64,000 nucleotides of DNA from the NCBI GenBank assembly GCA_963970005.1, contig CAXAMN010023662.1, positions 702,958 to 766,957 of the forward strand, read 5' to 3'. Source of the stretch: Durusdinium trenchii. Its lineage: Eukaryota; Sar; Dinophyceae; Suessiales; Symbiodiniaceae. Under the pieces are notes generated by a model that was given only the letters and a program-made list of their open reading frames with translations, had not been told where the DNA came from and made no database searches. Within the stretch, counting starts at the first letter, position 1; every line of letters starts with the position of its first letter. Positions 45,050-54,528 of the stretch are shown piece after piece. A program made the position numbers and the translations under genes.

Positions 45050-46724
45050 ACGCCGTGAAACCACCCCCCCTTGCTCCACCCCGCACGCCGGTGGAGGCGG
45101 AGCTCCTGCCGCACGCACCTGGACCGACCGACCTGGCCTCCATGGTCGGACCATGGCGGTTTCTGCGGAGAGAGGGCCCGGGAGAGCTGAGAGAGCCACG
45201 CGTGTCCGACTGTGAGTCCTGTAAGAGTTGGGTGACCAGAAGAAATGAAAAAGGACCAGGTCCAAGCTACTTGGATGGTAACTATAGTGCACCCCTTTCA
45301 AGAAAAGCTGTTGCAATGAGCTGCCTTCATTCCAAAGCTCAGCTGATGGGTTCGAGAAGGTGTGCAACTGGTGTTTGAGCCCAAACAGAAAAGCATGCTG
45401 GTGAATGCTGGCGATCTGCAGTGCAGAAGCTAACTCCTTCGCGGAACCGCTCCCTTTCGATGGTTCGCGGCCGCGCTAACCATCTGAACCCCGTACTGTA
45501 CTTCCACGGGGGTTACACGCTGTCGATGAGGCTTTTGGGGACTGCAAATGGGAAGATCATGGAAGATCTTTGCAACCCCAGACAGTCGGTCAAATGCCGA
45601 GAGCGGCAAGCGGAGAAAACATGGCTCGCCGTGCTCAGGCGGTGCAAATCTCGGAGGGTGACTCGAAGTAAAGCTAGAAATCCATGCCTTGAATACTTGG
45701 GACGACTTTCGCTACTCTTGAATACTGTATCAACACTTGGATCTTTTGGATGGATGTCTCCCAAACCTTGAACCAGCAACGGGGCCCCTTTGGGTTTCCA
45801 AAACCGCTCCTGGGGTGCCTTTCATCAGAAACCCTTCGTTCGTTGCTTCGGCCCGGCCAGCTGCGGCTCCACGCAGCAGAGGGCCGGTGAGGCTTAAGGA
45901 CTTGGGTTGTAAACGCACGAAGAAAGGCCTGCAGGGCAACGAAGAATTGCCCCTGGGGGGGGGGTCTTTTGCATCTACGTGGGCCTTGCAGGTCTAGTGG
46001 GTCTGGTGGGAGTGGCTGGGAAAGACTGCATGAGATGATGCTTAGCTGCTAAGGGTTGGATCTTGAAAGATTTGGGGTGGTGTCGGACAGTGGGGGATGA
46101 ATCGCTTCAGAACTCAGTTGCTGTGATGTTTGCATAGTTTCCAAATAGACTGGTTCGGCATGTCTGATATGCAATCTGTGCACTTTTCGTGGAGGTTCCA
46201 GTCTATCTGCAGGCCGCTCCAACCACATCACTGACTTGATAGATGGGATTTGATGTGGCACAAGAGTCAGACTCACTGCTTGCAGCGGATCGTCATGCGT
46301 GCATCTTTGGTGGACAAGTTGTTCTCCATTGTGAGCCCAGCAGAGGTGCCGTGACTCTCTTGCCGAACAGGCGAGACTCTCCAATGAATGCAGCATCTTA
46401 TGAATTTCATCTCAACATGCTCCCTGGGAGTCAAACACCATAAGTTAGTCTTTAGTCTTGAGGGGACCCGAGTTCAGGAATTTCTTAAAACACTTCAGTC
46501 GGTCAAAATATAGTCTTTGTGCTTCTAGGGTGCTCGGTGCTCCTTACGGACTGCTCACTGCTTACAGACTCCTTCAGACTCCTTCGGCCCAGCCGCTGAA
46601 AGAAGGAGGCAGCTGAACAGCAAAGTCCGCTGGGCGAGGGACGTCCTCGCACCTGATCAGTGTGGCTTTGGGGGGCCCGAAGGATTTCAATCTGCGGGCC
46701 AATTCGTGCTGTCCATCACCAAGG
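45050..46724 (+). CDS. Plus-strand gene, about four exons, family unknown
   Basis: Exon about 45055-45211 reads RTPVEAELLPHAPGPTDLAS, then MVGPWRFLRREGPGELREP and ends at GTGAGT. The open stretch about 45421-45700 reads VLYFHGGYTLSMRLLGTANG, then KARNPCLEYLGRLSLLL. Exon 45777-45886 (acceptor CTTGAACCAG, donor GTGAGG) reads PKPLLGCLSSETLRSLLRPG, then QLRLHAAEG. Exon 46621-46724 (acceptor GCTGAACAG, donor GTAGAA) reads KVRWARDVLAPDQCGFGGPE, then GFQSAGQFVLSITK. Two of the four donors are textbook. Joins were not tested for phase; this could be more than one gene. Confidence 0.5.
46080..46396 (-). CDS. Candidate minus-strand coding segment
   Basis: A 115-codon minus frame contains CTHDDPLQAVSLTLVPHQIP, SIKSVMWLERPADRLEPPRK and YLETMQTSQQLSSEAIHPPL. 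It overlaps the third intron of the plus-strand model, so one of the two may be spurious or they are nested. Confidence 0.3.
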
Positions 46725-46918
46725 GTAGAAGAGAATACTAGTAGCAAGCACAGAAAGTTTGATTCAGTTGGATGTTTTCTACAAAAGAAACATTATACAT
46801 ATGTATTATATATAATACAGCAATATTGATAATAGAAACTTTGCATTCTGGTGGTCGTCATCTGCATTCCATATGGGTGTGTATTTCTTTACCGTAGTCG
46901 GGCCGGGAAGTTTGAATA

Positions 46919-46980
46919 GGGGGGTATGATTCGAGGGTATGATTCGGGGCATGATTCGGGGGCCGGGGTATGATTCGCGG
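46919..46980. repeat. GGGTATGATTCG minisatellite
   Basis: Four copies of a 12- to 17-bp unit (GGGTATGATTCG, GGGCATGATTCG, GGGGTATGATTCG). Confidence 0.9.
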
Positions 46981-47099
46981 CTTTGGAATTGTATTGTTGG
47001 ATTGGCTGGACTTCCAGCAGTGGGCCCACATCTGCGCCATGAGGCAGTAGACAAACAGTATCTGTTGGTTGCTGGGCGCTGGGCAGACTAGGTTCATGG

Positions 47100-47260
47100 G
47101 CATTCATGGACTAGGCTCTGCTTTTGAATCGCTGCAAAACTTGAAGGCCAATGCCTTCGGGGAAACATTCGCATGTGATCGTGCGACAAACACCCAAAAA
47201 CCATGGCAGGATGGCCGGGGCGTCCCAGAATACTCTGGGCGATTGTCCCAGAACTACCCA
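47100..47260 (-). CDS. Candidate minus-strand coding segment
   Basis: One minus frame reads VLGQSPRVFWDAPAILPWFL, then GVCRTITCECFPEGIGLQVL and stops; another is open across the same bases. Tentative. Confidence 0.3.
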
Positions 47261-48086
47261 ACAAGCAATGATATGGGTGACCCGATCTACTCAAAAACGT
47301 ACTGGCAGTCATAAAAGGTTCGTTTGGAACAAACCATACATACATGCAGTAATTGGTTCCATATATAGAGGATTGGTCCCCTTAACCTGCGCAACCCTAG
47401 GAATGCAATGAATCGTGTTTGTACACAAAAAATACAATGAAATATTCAAAGATCCGATTTTGAGGTTTCAGCAGAGCTAGGGATCGCCCTTCTGCAAACG
47501 AAACCACCACACCTGGTGCCACCAACCGAAGGGCAAGTACAAGACTTCCCCTGCGCGTACGGTCACCACCTGCACAGCAGGCTTCGGGGCGGGAAGGAGC
47601 TACACTTGTACTGCCTGGGCCTTCTGTTCGCACGGGGATGTCTCAGACTGCCTCATGATGTCACAGACTGCCTTGTGGTGGGAGGACAGTCACGAAAGCA
47701 GGAATTGACGACCTGACACCTTCATTGACATTGGTTTGAAGCACAAGTACGGAAACTATACAACTACTGTCAAGGCATACACCACAAAAGTACGGGGATT
47801 GTTTGCGCATGTTTGTAGAGGACAAAGAGACGTTCGTGCAAGTTTCCCCCAGCCAACGCTGGGAATCTCCCTCATTCCATAGTCCAACAAAGATTCTTCG
47901 CTAAATCCACTGCCTGGGCGTTCCAACCCATACTCACATGGAACTCTCCCGAGTCAACTCACATGGACCCTGACGTCCCGGTCGCATGGAAGACGATTTG
48001 CTTGGCTTTACTTTCCTCTACCAACAGTAGTCCATGACTTTCAGGTTCCCTGGGATCGTCTGGTTTTTGGGTGTTTTCTTCCATAC

Positions 48087-48637
48087 GGATCTGCGGAGGT
48101 GATCCGACCACCGGATCTCCGTTTGTGCGGCCCGGGCCGTCTTTCTCAACTGGGCGGCGAGCTCAGCATACCTCGTGGCCGAAGTGAGAAATCACGAAAG
48201 GAGCGCACCTCTTCAAGAAAGTCACTAGGTGACTACCCCAACTACAGTAGAAGAGTTGTAGCATGTTGTAGCAAATGTCTGGAATCTCTGCTGTCCGAAA
48301 GGTGAGTTGATCCATCTGGAACTTCTCCAACTGCTACATCCACCCCAAAAAACGGTCAAAAACTCTGATTGGCAAGCATGACCAGTCTGACCATGCCATG
48401 CCACCCAAGGAGTCCTCCGGTCACCTTCTTTACCGTTCCCAACCACCTCCAATCACCCACACCCATGTGGGATCCCGTGGGCCCCACCAAAGATGGCCCA
48501 CGGAGCGGTCAGCTCACCACCCAATCCGTCGTCAAAGCCGGGCTTTCCCGGGCTCCCGCGCTCCTCGGGTGGATCGTCCACGTCATAGACCGCGTAGTTC
48601 ATGACCTCCATTCGAGTGAAGACCGAGACCGAGGAGA
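48087..48637 (-). CDS. Two exons, second helical
   Basis: Exon 48637-48518 (acceptor GCCCGCCGTCAG, donor GTGAGC) reads SVSVFTRMEVMNYAVYDVDD, then PPEERGSPGKPGFDDGLG, with strongly GC-rich third positions. Exon 48171-48087 (acceptor GGCCACGAG, donor GTATGG) reads YAELAAQLRKTARAAQTEIR, then WSDHLRRS, an amphipathic helix. Both are well bounded. Function unknown. Confidence 0.5.
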
Positions 48638-48666
48638 CTGACGGCGGGCCTATGCAGAGACGGTTC

Positions 48667-48693
48667 CGTGAGGGTGAGGGTGAGGGTGAGGTG
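48667..48693. repeat. GGGTGA hexamer run
   Basis: Four copies of GTGAGG/GGGTGA; G-rich enough for a quadruplex. Interstitial, not a telomere. Confidence 0.8.
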
Positions 48694-48914
48694 GAAAGCT
48701 GCTGGTTTTGGAGTGGTTTCGTTGGTGTTGAACGCGTTGGGCGGTCTGAGTATATCTGAGTGTACGAAAAATACGACAGGTTTAGCTTGGGACCTTGAGT
48801 TGAAGTGCTTCTGGATCACCCTGTTTGCCCTCTTGCTCTAGTTGTATATTTGTTGGATTGTTGTTTTATGTTTTAAATATTGTTGTTTATTTCTTTTTTT
48901 TTCTCGCACAACAG

Positions 48915-50580
48915 TTTGCATGGGAAAGCAAAAGGACCCAAAGTTTCTGGAATTATTCTGGCTTGTTCATACTTTTGTCAACTTTCTGCCTACTAAGGAC
49001 GATTGCTGGTCAACTTCTCATCTTTGCTGCCCATCAAAGGACCGTGTCTCCACGAGTGCCCCGGCTGCTTCATCTGAGAGTCCTTCCGCCTGCTGCATGC
49101 AGAACATGCAGGAAGCCACTGATGACTCCAAACATCAAGCGGATAGCCCCATGGTCAAACTGGGCAAATGGAACATACGACCGAGACATGACCAAGACAT
49201 AGCAAGACTTGCAAGTTTGGGCATCCAAGGTTTTCAGCCACATCCATGCCCTTCGGGTCAAGAACTGACCTCATTTTGCTGGAGTTGGTCACACACACAA
49301 GAAAACAAACTACTGAGGGAAAGGACTTGACTAGGCTTTACTGGGTCAGACTGGACCTAGAGGGATGTGTTTATGATGTGAAAAAGGTGAACTACGTGGA
49401 TTGGTAGGCGCTCCATGTTTCGCATCTCGAGATTGATCACCGTGCACGTTCTAAGCACCTGCTCAGCCGTCTGAGATCTGAACATGTTGGCCTATTGGAT
49501 GATATTCTGTACGGACCAAACGTCCCCGCTCTGTGTGGTTTGTTTGGTTTCTGGCTTCTGCCGGAGTTCAATTTCAACCTCCCAAAACGGGGAGTTCCTC
49601 CGGTGTCGCATTCATTGCAACTGCCTGCTTGCGTCGGTCATGAGTTCACCGCGCTCCTTGACCTTCAGCGACATGTGAGCTGTTCTTTGGTATATCAGTG
49701 CAAGAAATGGCTATGAGTCATGGGACCCGGGCACCCTGGTTGACCCTTGAACATGAGATCCCTCTACAACAACTATCAACCTACCATGCTTTGGTGGGGT
49801 AGGTTTTGACTCACAGCCAAATCAAGTACCGCAGAGCTTTTTCAAGAAGTTGGCTCTTTGCCCCCGGTGGGGGCACGGGCTGGTTGCCACATGTTGCCAC
49901 CAGCTGTGGTTCCCTGATTTTCCCACCGTTGGAAGAAATCCTGCAAATCCGAACGAAAAGAACCTCATGTTCGCACTGAAGTGATTGAGTGGTAATCTTC
50001 TTCAAGTCCTATGGTTTTTCTTTTGAAAGAAAACCGCGTCAGTCTCTCAGTTTCGGTGCAGACCGCGTCAGTCTCTGCCTTTCTTTCGAAGTTGCCCTTG
50101 CTGCCTTCACCTCGTCATCTGCCATCGGTCACAAGTGCCGTCGGTCTTCGGCTCTTGGAGGCAAAACGGGCCAAAAACAACCAACATTGCGGATCGTGCT
50201 CCATCGGTTTTGGCATCACCAGGTTTGGTCGGAGTGACGTCTCATAACCCCCAACCTGCAGACTAACAACCCTGAACCCGACCCTGGAGGTTCGACCTTT
50301 TTCCTCTAAAACCCAGTTATTGTCTCAGCTCCCAGCTGGCTTGCCAGGTGGCCTCGTATTGTTGCAAGTGAGTGTCTTCGAGCGGTGTATCATTGGTGTC
50401 TGGTGTTTCTGTTTATTGCATCGAACTCAACTTCAACCCACCAGATTCCCGGCACTTTGGGAAGCATATCCCTGGATGCTGCTTTTGCACGTCCTCATCC
50501 CAACGCAAATCAGGTGTTAATTCCCCTGATGCTCGTTTACGCGTTGAGACAAGCAACCGTTTTGTGTTGTTCATGACCAG
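48915..50580 (+). CDS. Plus-strand gene, at least five exons, family unknown
   Basis: A very strong acceptor (TTTTTTTCTCGCACAACAG) opens exon 1 at 48915; two plus frames are open after it. Exon 49432-49674 is exactly 81 codons, with a GTGAGC donor, reading IDHRARSKHLLSRLRSEHVG, LLDDILYGPNVPALCGLFGF and PACVGHEFTALLDLQRH. Exon 50051-50222 (acceptor CAGTCTCTCAG) reads ADRVSLCLSFEVALAAFTSS, then TLRIVLHRFWHHQ. Exon 50329-50367 (acceptor TTATTGTCTCAG, donor GTGAGT) and exon 50514-50580 (donor GTAAGC) join in phase to give SWLARWPRIVASVNSPDARL, then RVETSNRFVLFMT. Five successive good sites make the gene credible; no domain was recognised. Confidence 0.55.
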
Positions 50581-50772
50581 GTAAGCTTTATGCAATGATG
50601 TACATGAAAGTCTATTGTCGCAAGGTGTCCTTGTTGTTCAGAATAGGGGCATCCCTGGAAGCCCAAATGGGGTGATGATGGCGCCATGATGTACCATGAA
50701 AGTACCTCGATATTGTTTGTTGGTATACATAACTCATTATCGCATATATATTATTCAAATATGTATATATAC

Positions 50773-52000
50773 TTCCTTCAGCCTGGCATTCATGTAGCGT
50801 GGAGACCTCATGAGCAAGCTAGGCAGCTCTGCTGATCTGTTCTGGGCCTGCCCGACGTAGGCTTTTCTGAGCCGCCCATCTGCCAGCAAGGGAGTATCGC
50901 CCGGTGGGCAAAGCAGAAACTCCTGGAGCGTAGCAACAAAAACGCCCAACGCGGTGGGGTGTTGGGGCGGGCAAGAGTCTTTCCCCCCTGAATTGTGCTT
51001 GCTAGGGCCTACACCAGGTTGTTGTTGTTGCTTGGAGGGATGTGGCCCGTCATCAATCTTTCTGTGCATCCCTCCAGCACCTTCTCTCCCACCAGCTGGG
51101 CAAAGAGATTCTCAACGTTGTCGAAGTGCAGTGTCCTTGGCCATGGGCGGCGGCCGGCGGGCCATGGTGGTGGCCCCCAATGCAGTGAAGATCGTAACAT
51201 CTGATCGAACATCATCAAACATATAGAACTGGGACTCATGGAGACTCATGGAGACTCGTGGAAACTCATGGAACTTCCTGGGGAAGTCCCTACATCCAGC
51301 AAACCCCTCCCCGGGACTCCTCCCCCAAACTTTCAGAATCTTGAAGATAGCTCCTAGTAGCGTCCGATCGCTCCGTGCGTAGCGATGCCCTTTGTTCCTA
51401 GTAGCTTCTTGCTCCGTTCGTTGCGATGCCAGGAGCTACTAATAATAGCGTCCTTGTTCCTATCGCATTCTCTCAGCACACGTCTCGCCGAGCGAAAACG
51501 GTGCTCAGCTCCTGGCGACAGGGTCTCTCCGCCCAGCCAGAGGTCGGTGCGCTTGAAGAGCAAACGCCTCGGCTTCCGCCGGCGGTGAAAAGGCGACCAG
51601 CCACGGAAGAGACAGGTTCTGTGTGGTTCTGAAAGAGGCTCCAGTGAGAACTAAGAGGAAACTCAAAGGATGGTGCAAGAATTCCAGCCAAAACAGATCC
51701 GGATCTGTTCATGAATGCACCAGTCTCCATCCCATTCACTTCACCCACTGCCATGTTCAGCAACTGCTCCAAACCAAGTCATCCGAGTGCCCAGCTCCCC
51801 CAAGGCTGGAAACCCTGGCAACTTACACCTCGGCCAAGCAAGCATGGAATCATTCTTTTTAGCACATCCTCTCCTTACCTCCAAACAATACCGTGAGAAA
51901 CCTGCCCAACTGCGCTCTGCGTCAGGAGCCTCAAAAACTCGAAGGATTTCTCCAAGTTCGCAGCGCCGTCCGCGTAGAGCGCAGGCCTCGAGTCCGCCAT
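50773..52000 (-). CDS. Minus-strand gene with candidate start, four exons
   Basis: Exon 52000-51902 starts at an ATG and is exactly 33 codons: MADSRPALYADGAANLEKSF, then EFLRLLTQSAVGQ, donor GTTTCT. An in-frame upstream ATG at 52024 is an alternative start. Exon from 51628 (acceptor AGCCTCTTTCAG) continues in phase: NHTEPVSSVAGRLFTAGGSR, then GVCSSSAPTSGWAERPC; its end is not fixed. About 51140-51030 reads RTLHFDNVENLFAQLVGEKV, then LEGCTERLMTGHIP. Exon 50922-50773 (acceptor TTGTTGCTACGCTCCAG, donor GTATAT) is exactly 50 codons: EFLLCPPGDTPLLADGRLRK, then SAELPSLLMRSPRYMNARLK. The first and last exons are very well supported. Function unknown. Confidence 0.6.
51232..51273. repeat. GACTCATGGA minisatellite
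   Basis: Four copies of a 10- to 11-bp unit (GACTCATGGA), slightly diverged. Confidence 0.85.
51352..51462. repeat. Dispersed CTAGTAGC modular repeat
   Basis: Modules CTAGTAGCGTCCGATCGC, GTAGCGATGCCCTTTGTTC and CTAGTAGCTTCTTGCTCC, then AGCGTCCTTGTTCCT. It abuts or overlaps the end of the 51.6 kb candidate exon. Confidence 0.8.
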
Positions 52001-52954
52001 GAAGCCCAACCAAGAGCCCAACATGACCACAGATGTTGGCCGTTTTCACAAGCAATCTCTCAGTTCTCTCAGTTTTTCTGTCGGACCAGCTGTCAGTGGG
52101 GAGGCTAACAGTCACATGGCGCCCTGTCAGCGTCACTGGTTCTGTCCCAGCCTGACAGTCGAACATTCAAAAAAAGACTTCCCTTGTTGTAATCTTTGTC
52201 ATGTCATGCTATATCATGTTCTTCTCTGGAATGGTTGTGGAGTGGTCTGTGCTGCACTGCTGACCCATGCCCTTCCGGACCCAGATCGCGCCCCTTCGAC
52301 TCTGATGTCCAGACCACTGCCCTTCCTTTCGTAGCGATGCGACAAAGTCTGCCAAGGACACCTGCGCAGCAAGTGAACGAGGACTGTACACCATTCTTGG
52401 AGAACTGACGGGAAACAGACCCCTGCTGGACCCATGGAGCAGTACCAACAAAAATCCAGAATCTCTTTCCAGAATTCCTTGTTGAGTGAGGTTCCCAAAA
52501 GTCCCAAAAATCATTTGGGCTGGAGTGCAACATGCCTGCTGGGCGGTGCCAAAAACTGTCGAACTGCCCAAGCGCCAGAGCCAATCATCCCCAACTCAAG
52601 CAAAACATGACTCATCAGATTTCAAACAGTCCTAGGTTGGTTCTTCGACAACAATTGTGTTCACACTGCAAGTATAGAGCTATATAGCAAATGCTAGAAA
52701 AGAAACAAGTAGTGAAAACCCGTGCAAAAAAAGAAACATGTTCATGTTCGCTTCTCTTCTGGCTAGTTGGTTACCCATTTGACACCATCCAAATCTAAGA
52801 CTTTGGTGTGTGCATCTATCTATCTGTATATACATATAAATTACATATCCAAATCATAATAATTGCACAGAATATATATGTTTTCTATATATATACAGTA
52901 GTTGATAGTAATTGCATTATACACAGACTATCTGTTCTTTCTTTTTTTTGGGGG

Positions 52955-53085
52955 GTGGCTTCCACCACTTGGCCGGCCTCAATGCGTGAGGCCGCCACGG
53001 CAAGCACCAAGTTGCCATGGACCACTCCTCCAGACAGCGACCGTTGCTCCAGCGGTCGTTCCATGTGCACCGCGTGTGGGGCGTG
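52955..53085 (-). CDS. Coding exon, family unknown
   Basis: The frame reads HAVHMERPLEQRSLSGGVVH, then GNLVLAVAASRIEAGQVVEA, with about 72 percent G/C at third positions. The end is near the poly-purine run at 52945. No family assigned. Confidence 0.4.
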
Positions 53086-53569
53086 TGCGGTTGGTTTGGG
53101 GGTCAGGGGGATGATCCTGGTAGAGTTCAGTGATGTTAGAGGATGTCATGTTCCAAGTCATAGCTGCTGTCATCACATCAGGTGTCAGCTACTACTCTCA
53201 TCATCTCTCATCTACTCCCTAATGACTTCTTTGCAGGTTTTGGATGGGTCTCCCTTCATGTTTGTTCAAAACGCATTGGATTCTCGCAGCACCTGATGCG
53301 AGTTATGCGCCACACTGGGCATTGCCCGGTCATGCTGGGATCGTCACCAAGATGGGCATCCGGCCGTATTGAAAAGGCAAAGGCCACTAAAGGTCTTTAT
53401 GCCGAAAACTCTATCCCGACAAAGATCTGAGTACTAGACAGTTTTAGAATATGGAGACCCCAGCCACTGGGTTGAATTTGGTCCATGTTCTCCCGGGTCT
53501 CCCACTGGGTCTCCCCTATATCAATACACACCGCTTGGCCACTTCGCTCGCCGTCCTGGCAACTTCACG

Positions 53570-53822
53570 TCATGTCTCCCGGGCCATAGCGAGGCATCTT
53601 CGACCTGGGATGACCGGGAAACCCAACGGATTCATCAAAGGCCAATAGATATGGTGTGTCAAAGGAAGAACCTCTGCCGAAATAGCTGGTAGATGATGAT
53701 AAGCGAGGGTCATGCCTAGAGCTTCCCCCAAGAAGGACATGTTCTTGGTGAGTAGACTGAGTAGAGGTTCAGGACTCCCCTCTGAAGGTCCTTTGGTCAA
53801 CCATCGGAACCAGTGGTGCATG
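53570..53822 (-). CDS. Candidate minus-strand coding segment
   Basis: An 83-codon open frame reads HHWFRWLTKGPSEGSPEPLL, then SLLTKNMSFLGEALGMTLAY and WPLMNPLGFPVIPGRRC. It looks like real protein, but no splice sites were fixed. Confidence 0.35.
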
Positions 53823-54240
53823 ACCAGCGTACATCATGGGGGGCTAGTAGAATCTGAAACTGGAAAATGTTCACCCTGTTCAAAAACACAAAGCTGTCTG
53901 GAGGATCGAGGTTTCGACGATTTGTAGCCACCCTGCTCTGGAAGACACGTATCACTTCATGTATGACTTACACGAGGCATCACTTCTGATTACATCCTGT
54001 TTGCCCCCCAAACGCGCACCTGTCGTCCGCACCTCTCATGGCCATCGATGGCCAAAAACGCATCGCCCCTCCATTTTTGGTCGCCTTCATTGGGTGCCCC
54101 CCCTTTCTGATCGGAAAACGGGTGGTTTGGACCACACCGCAGGTCACCCCTTCTCGGCACCTGTCGCCCGAAAAACGCAGCAGCACTGGACGGATTAAAT
54201 CCCTGTTCGTGGGCGAAGCAGAAATAGCAACATGATCAGT

Positions 54241-54346
54241 AAGCTTCTTGCTCCGTTCGTAGCGATGCCCTTTGCTCCCAGTAGCGTCCTTGCTCCTAGT
54301 TGTAGGTCCTAGTAGTAAGGCCAGGAGCCCCGAACGTAGCGTTCTT
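54241..54346. repeat. Dispersed CTAGTAGC modular repeat
   Basis: Contains AGCTTCTTGCTCCGTTCGTA, GCGATGCCCTTTGCTCCCAG, TAGCGTCCTTGCTCCTAG and GTAAGGCCAGGAGCCCC. It lies 200 bp downstream of the PP-loop gene. Confidence 0.8.
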
Positions 54347-54528
54347 GTATATACTGAGTCCCGACGTCTGACCCATGACAGTGTCCTTTGGCGTCCGTCC
54401 ACGGTGTCGCGGTGTGTGTATGTGTCACATGTGTGTAGGCACGGGCGGTTCAGACGATCAACGGCGATGTCAGCTCACTGGGTCAGATGTCAAGAAACTG
54501 GCCGTGAGAGTGAAAAAGAGCACAGGTG

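Noticed and set aside
48667-48693. GGGTGA run as telomeric sequence
   Set aside because: Only four copies, not the TTTAGGG-type unit, and internal to the scaffold.
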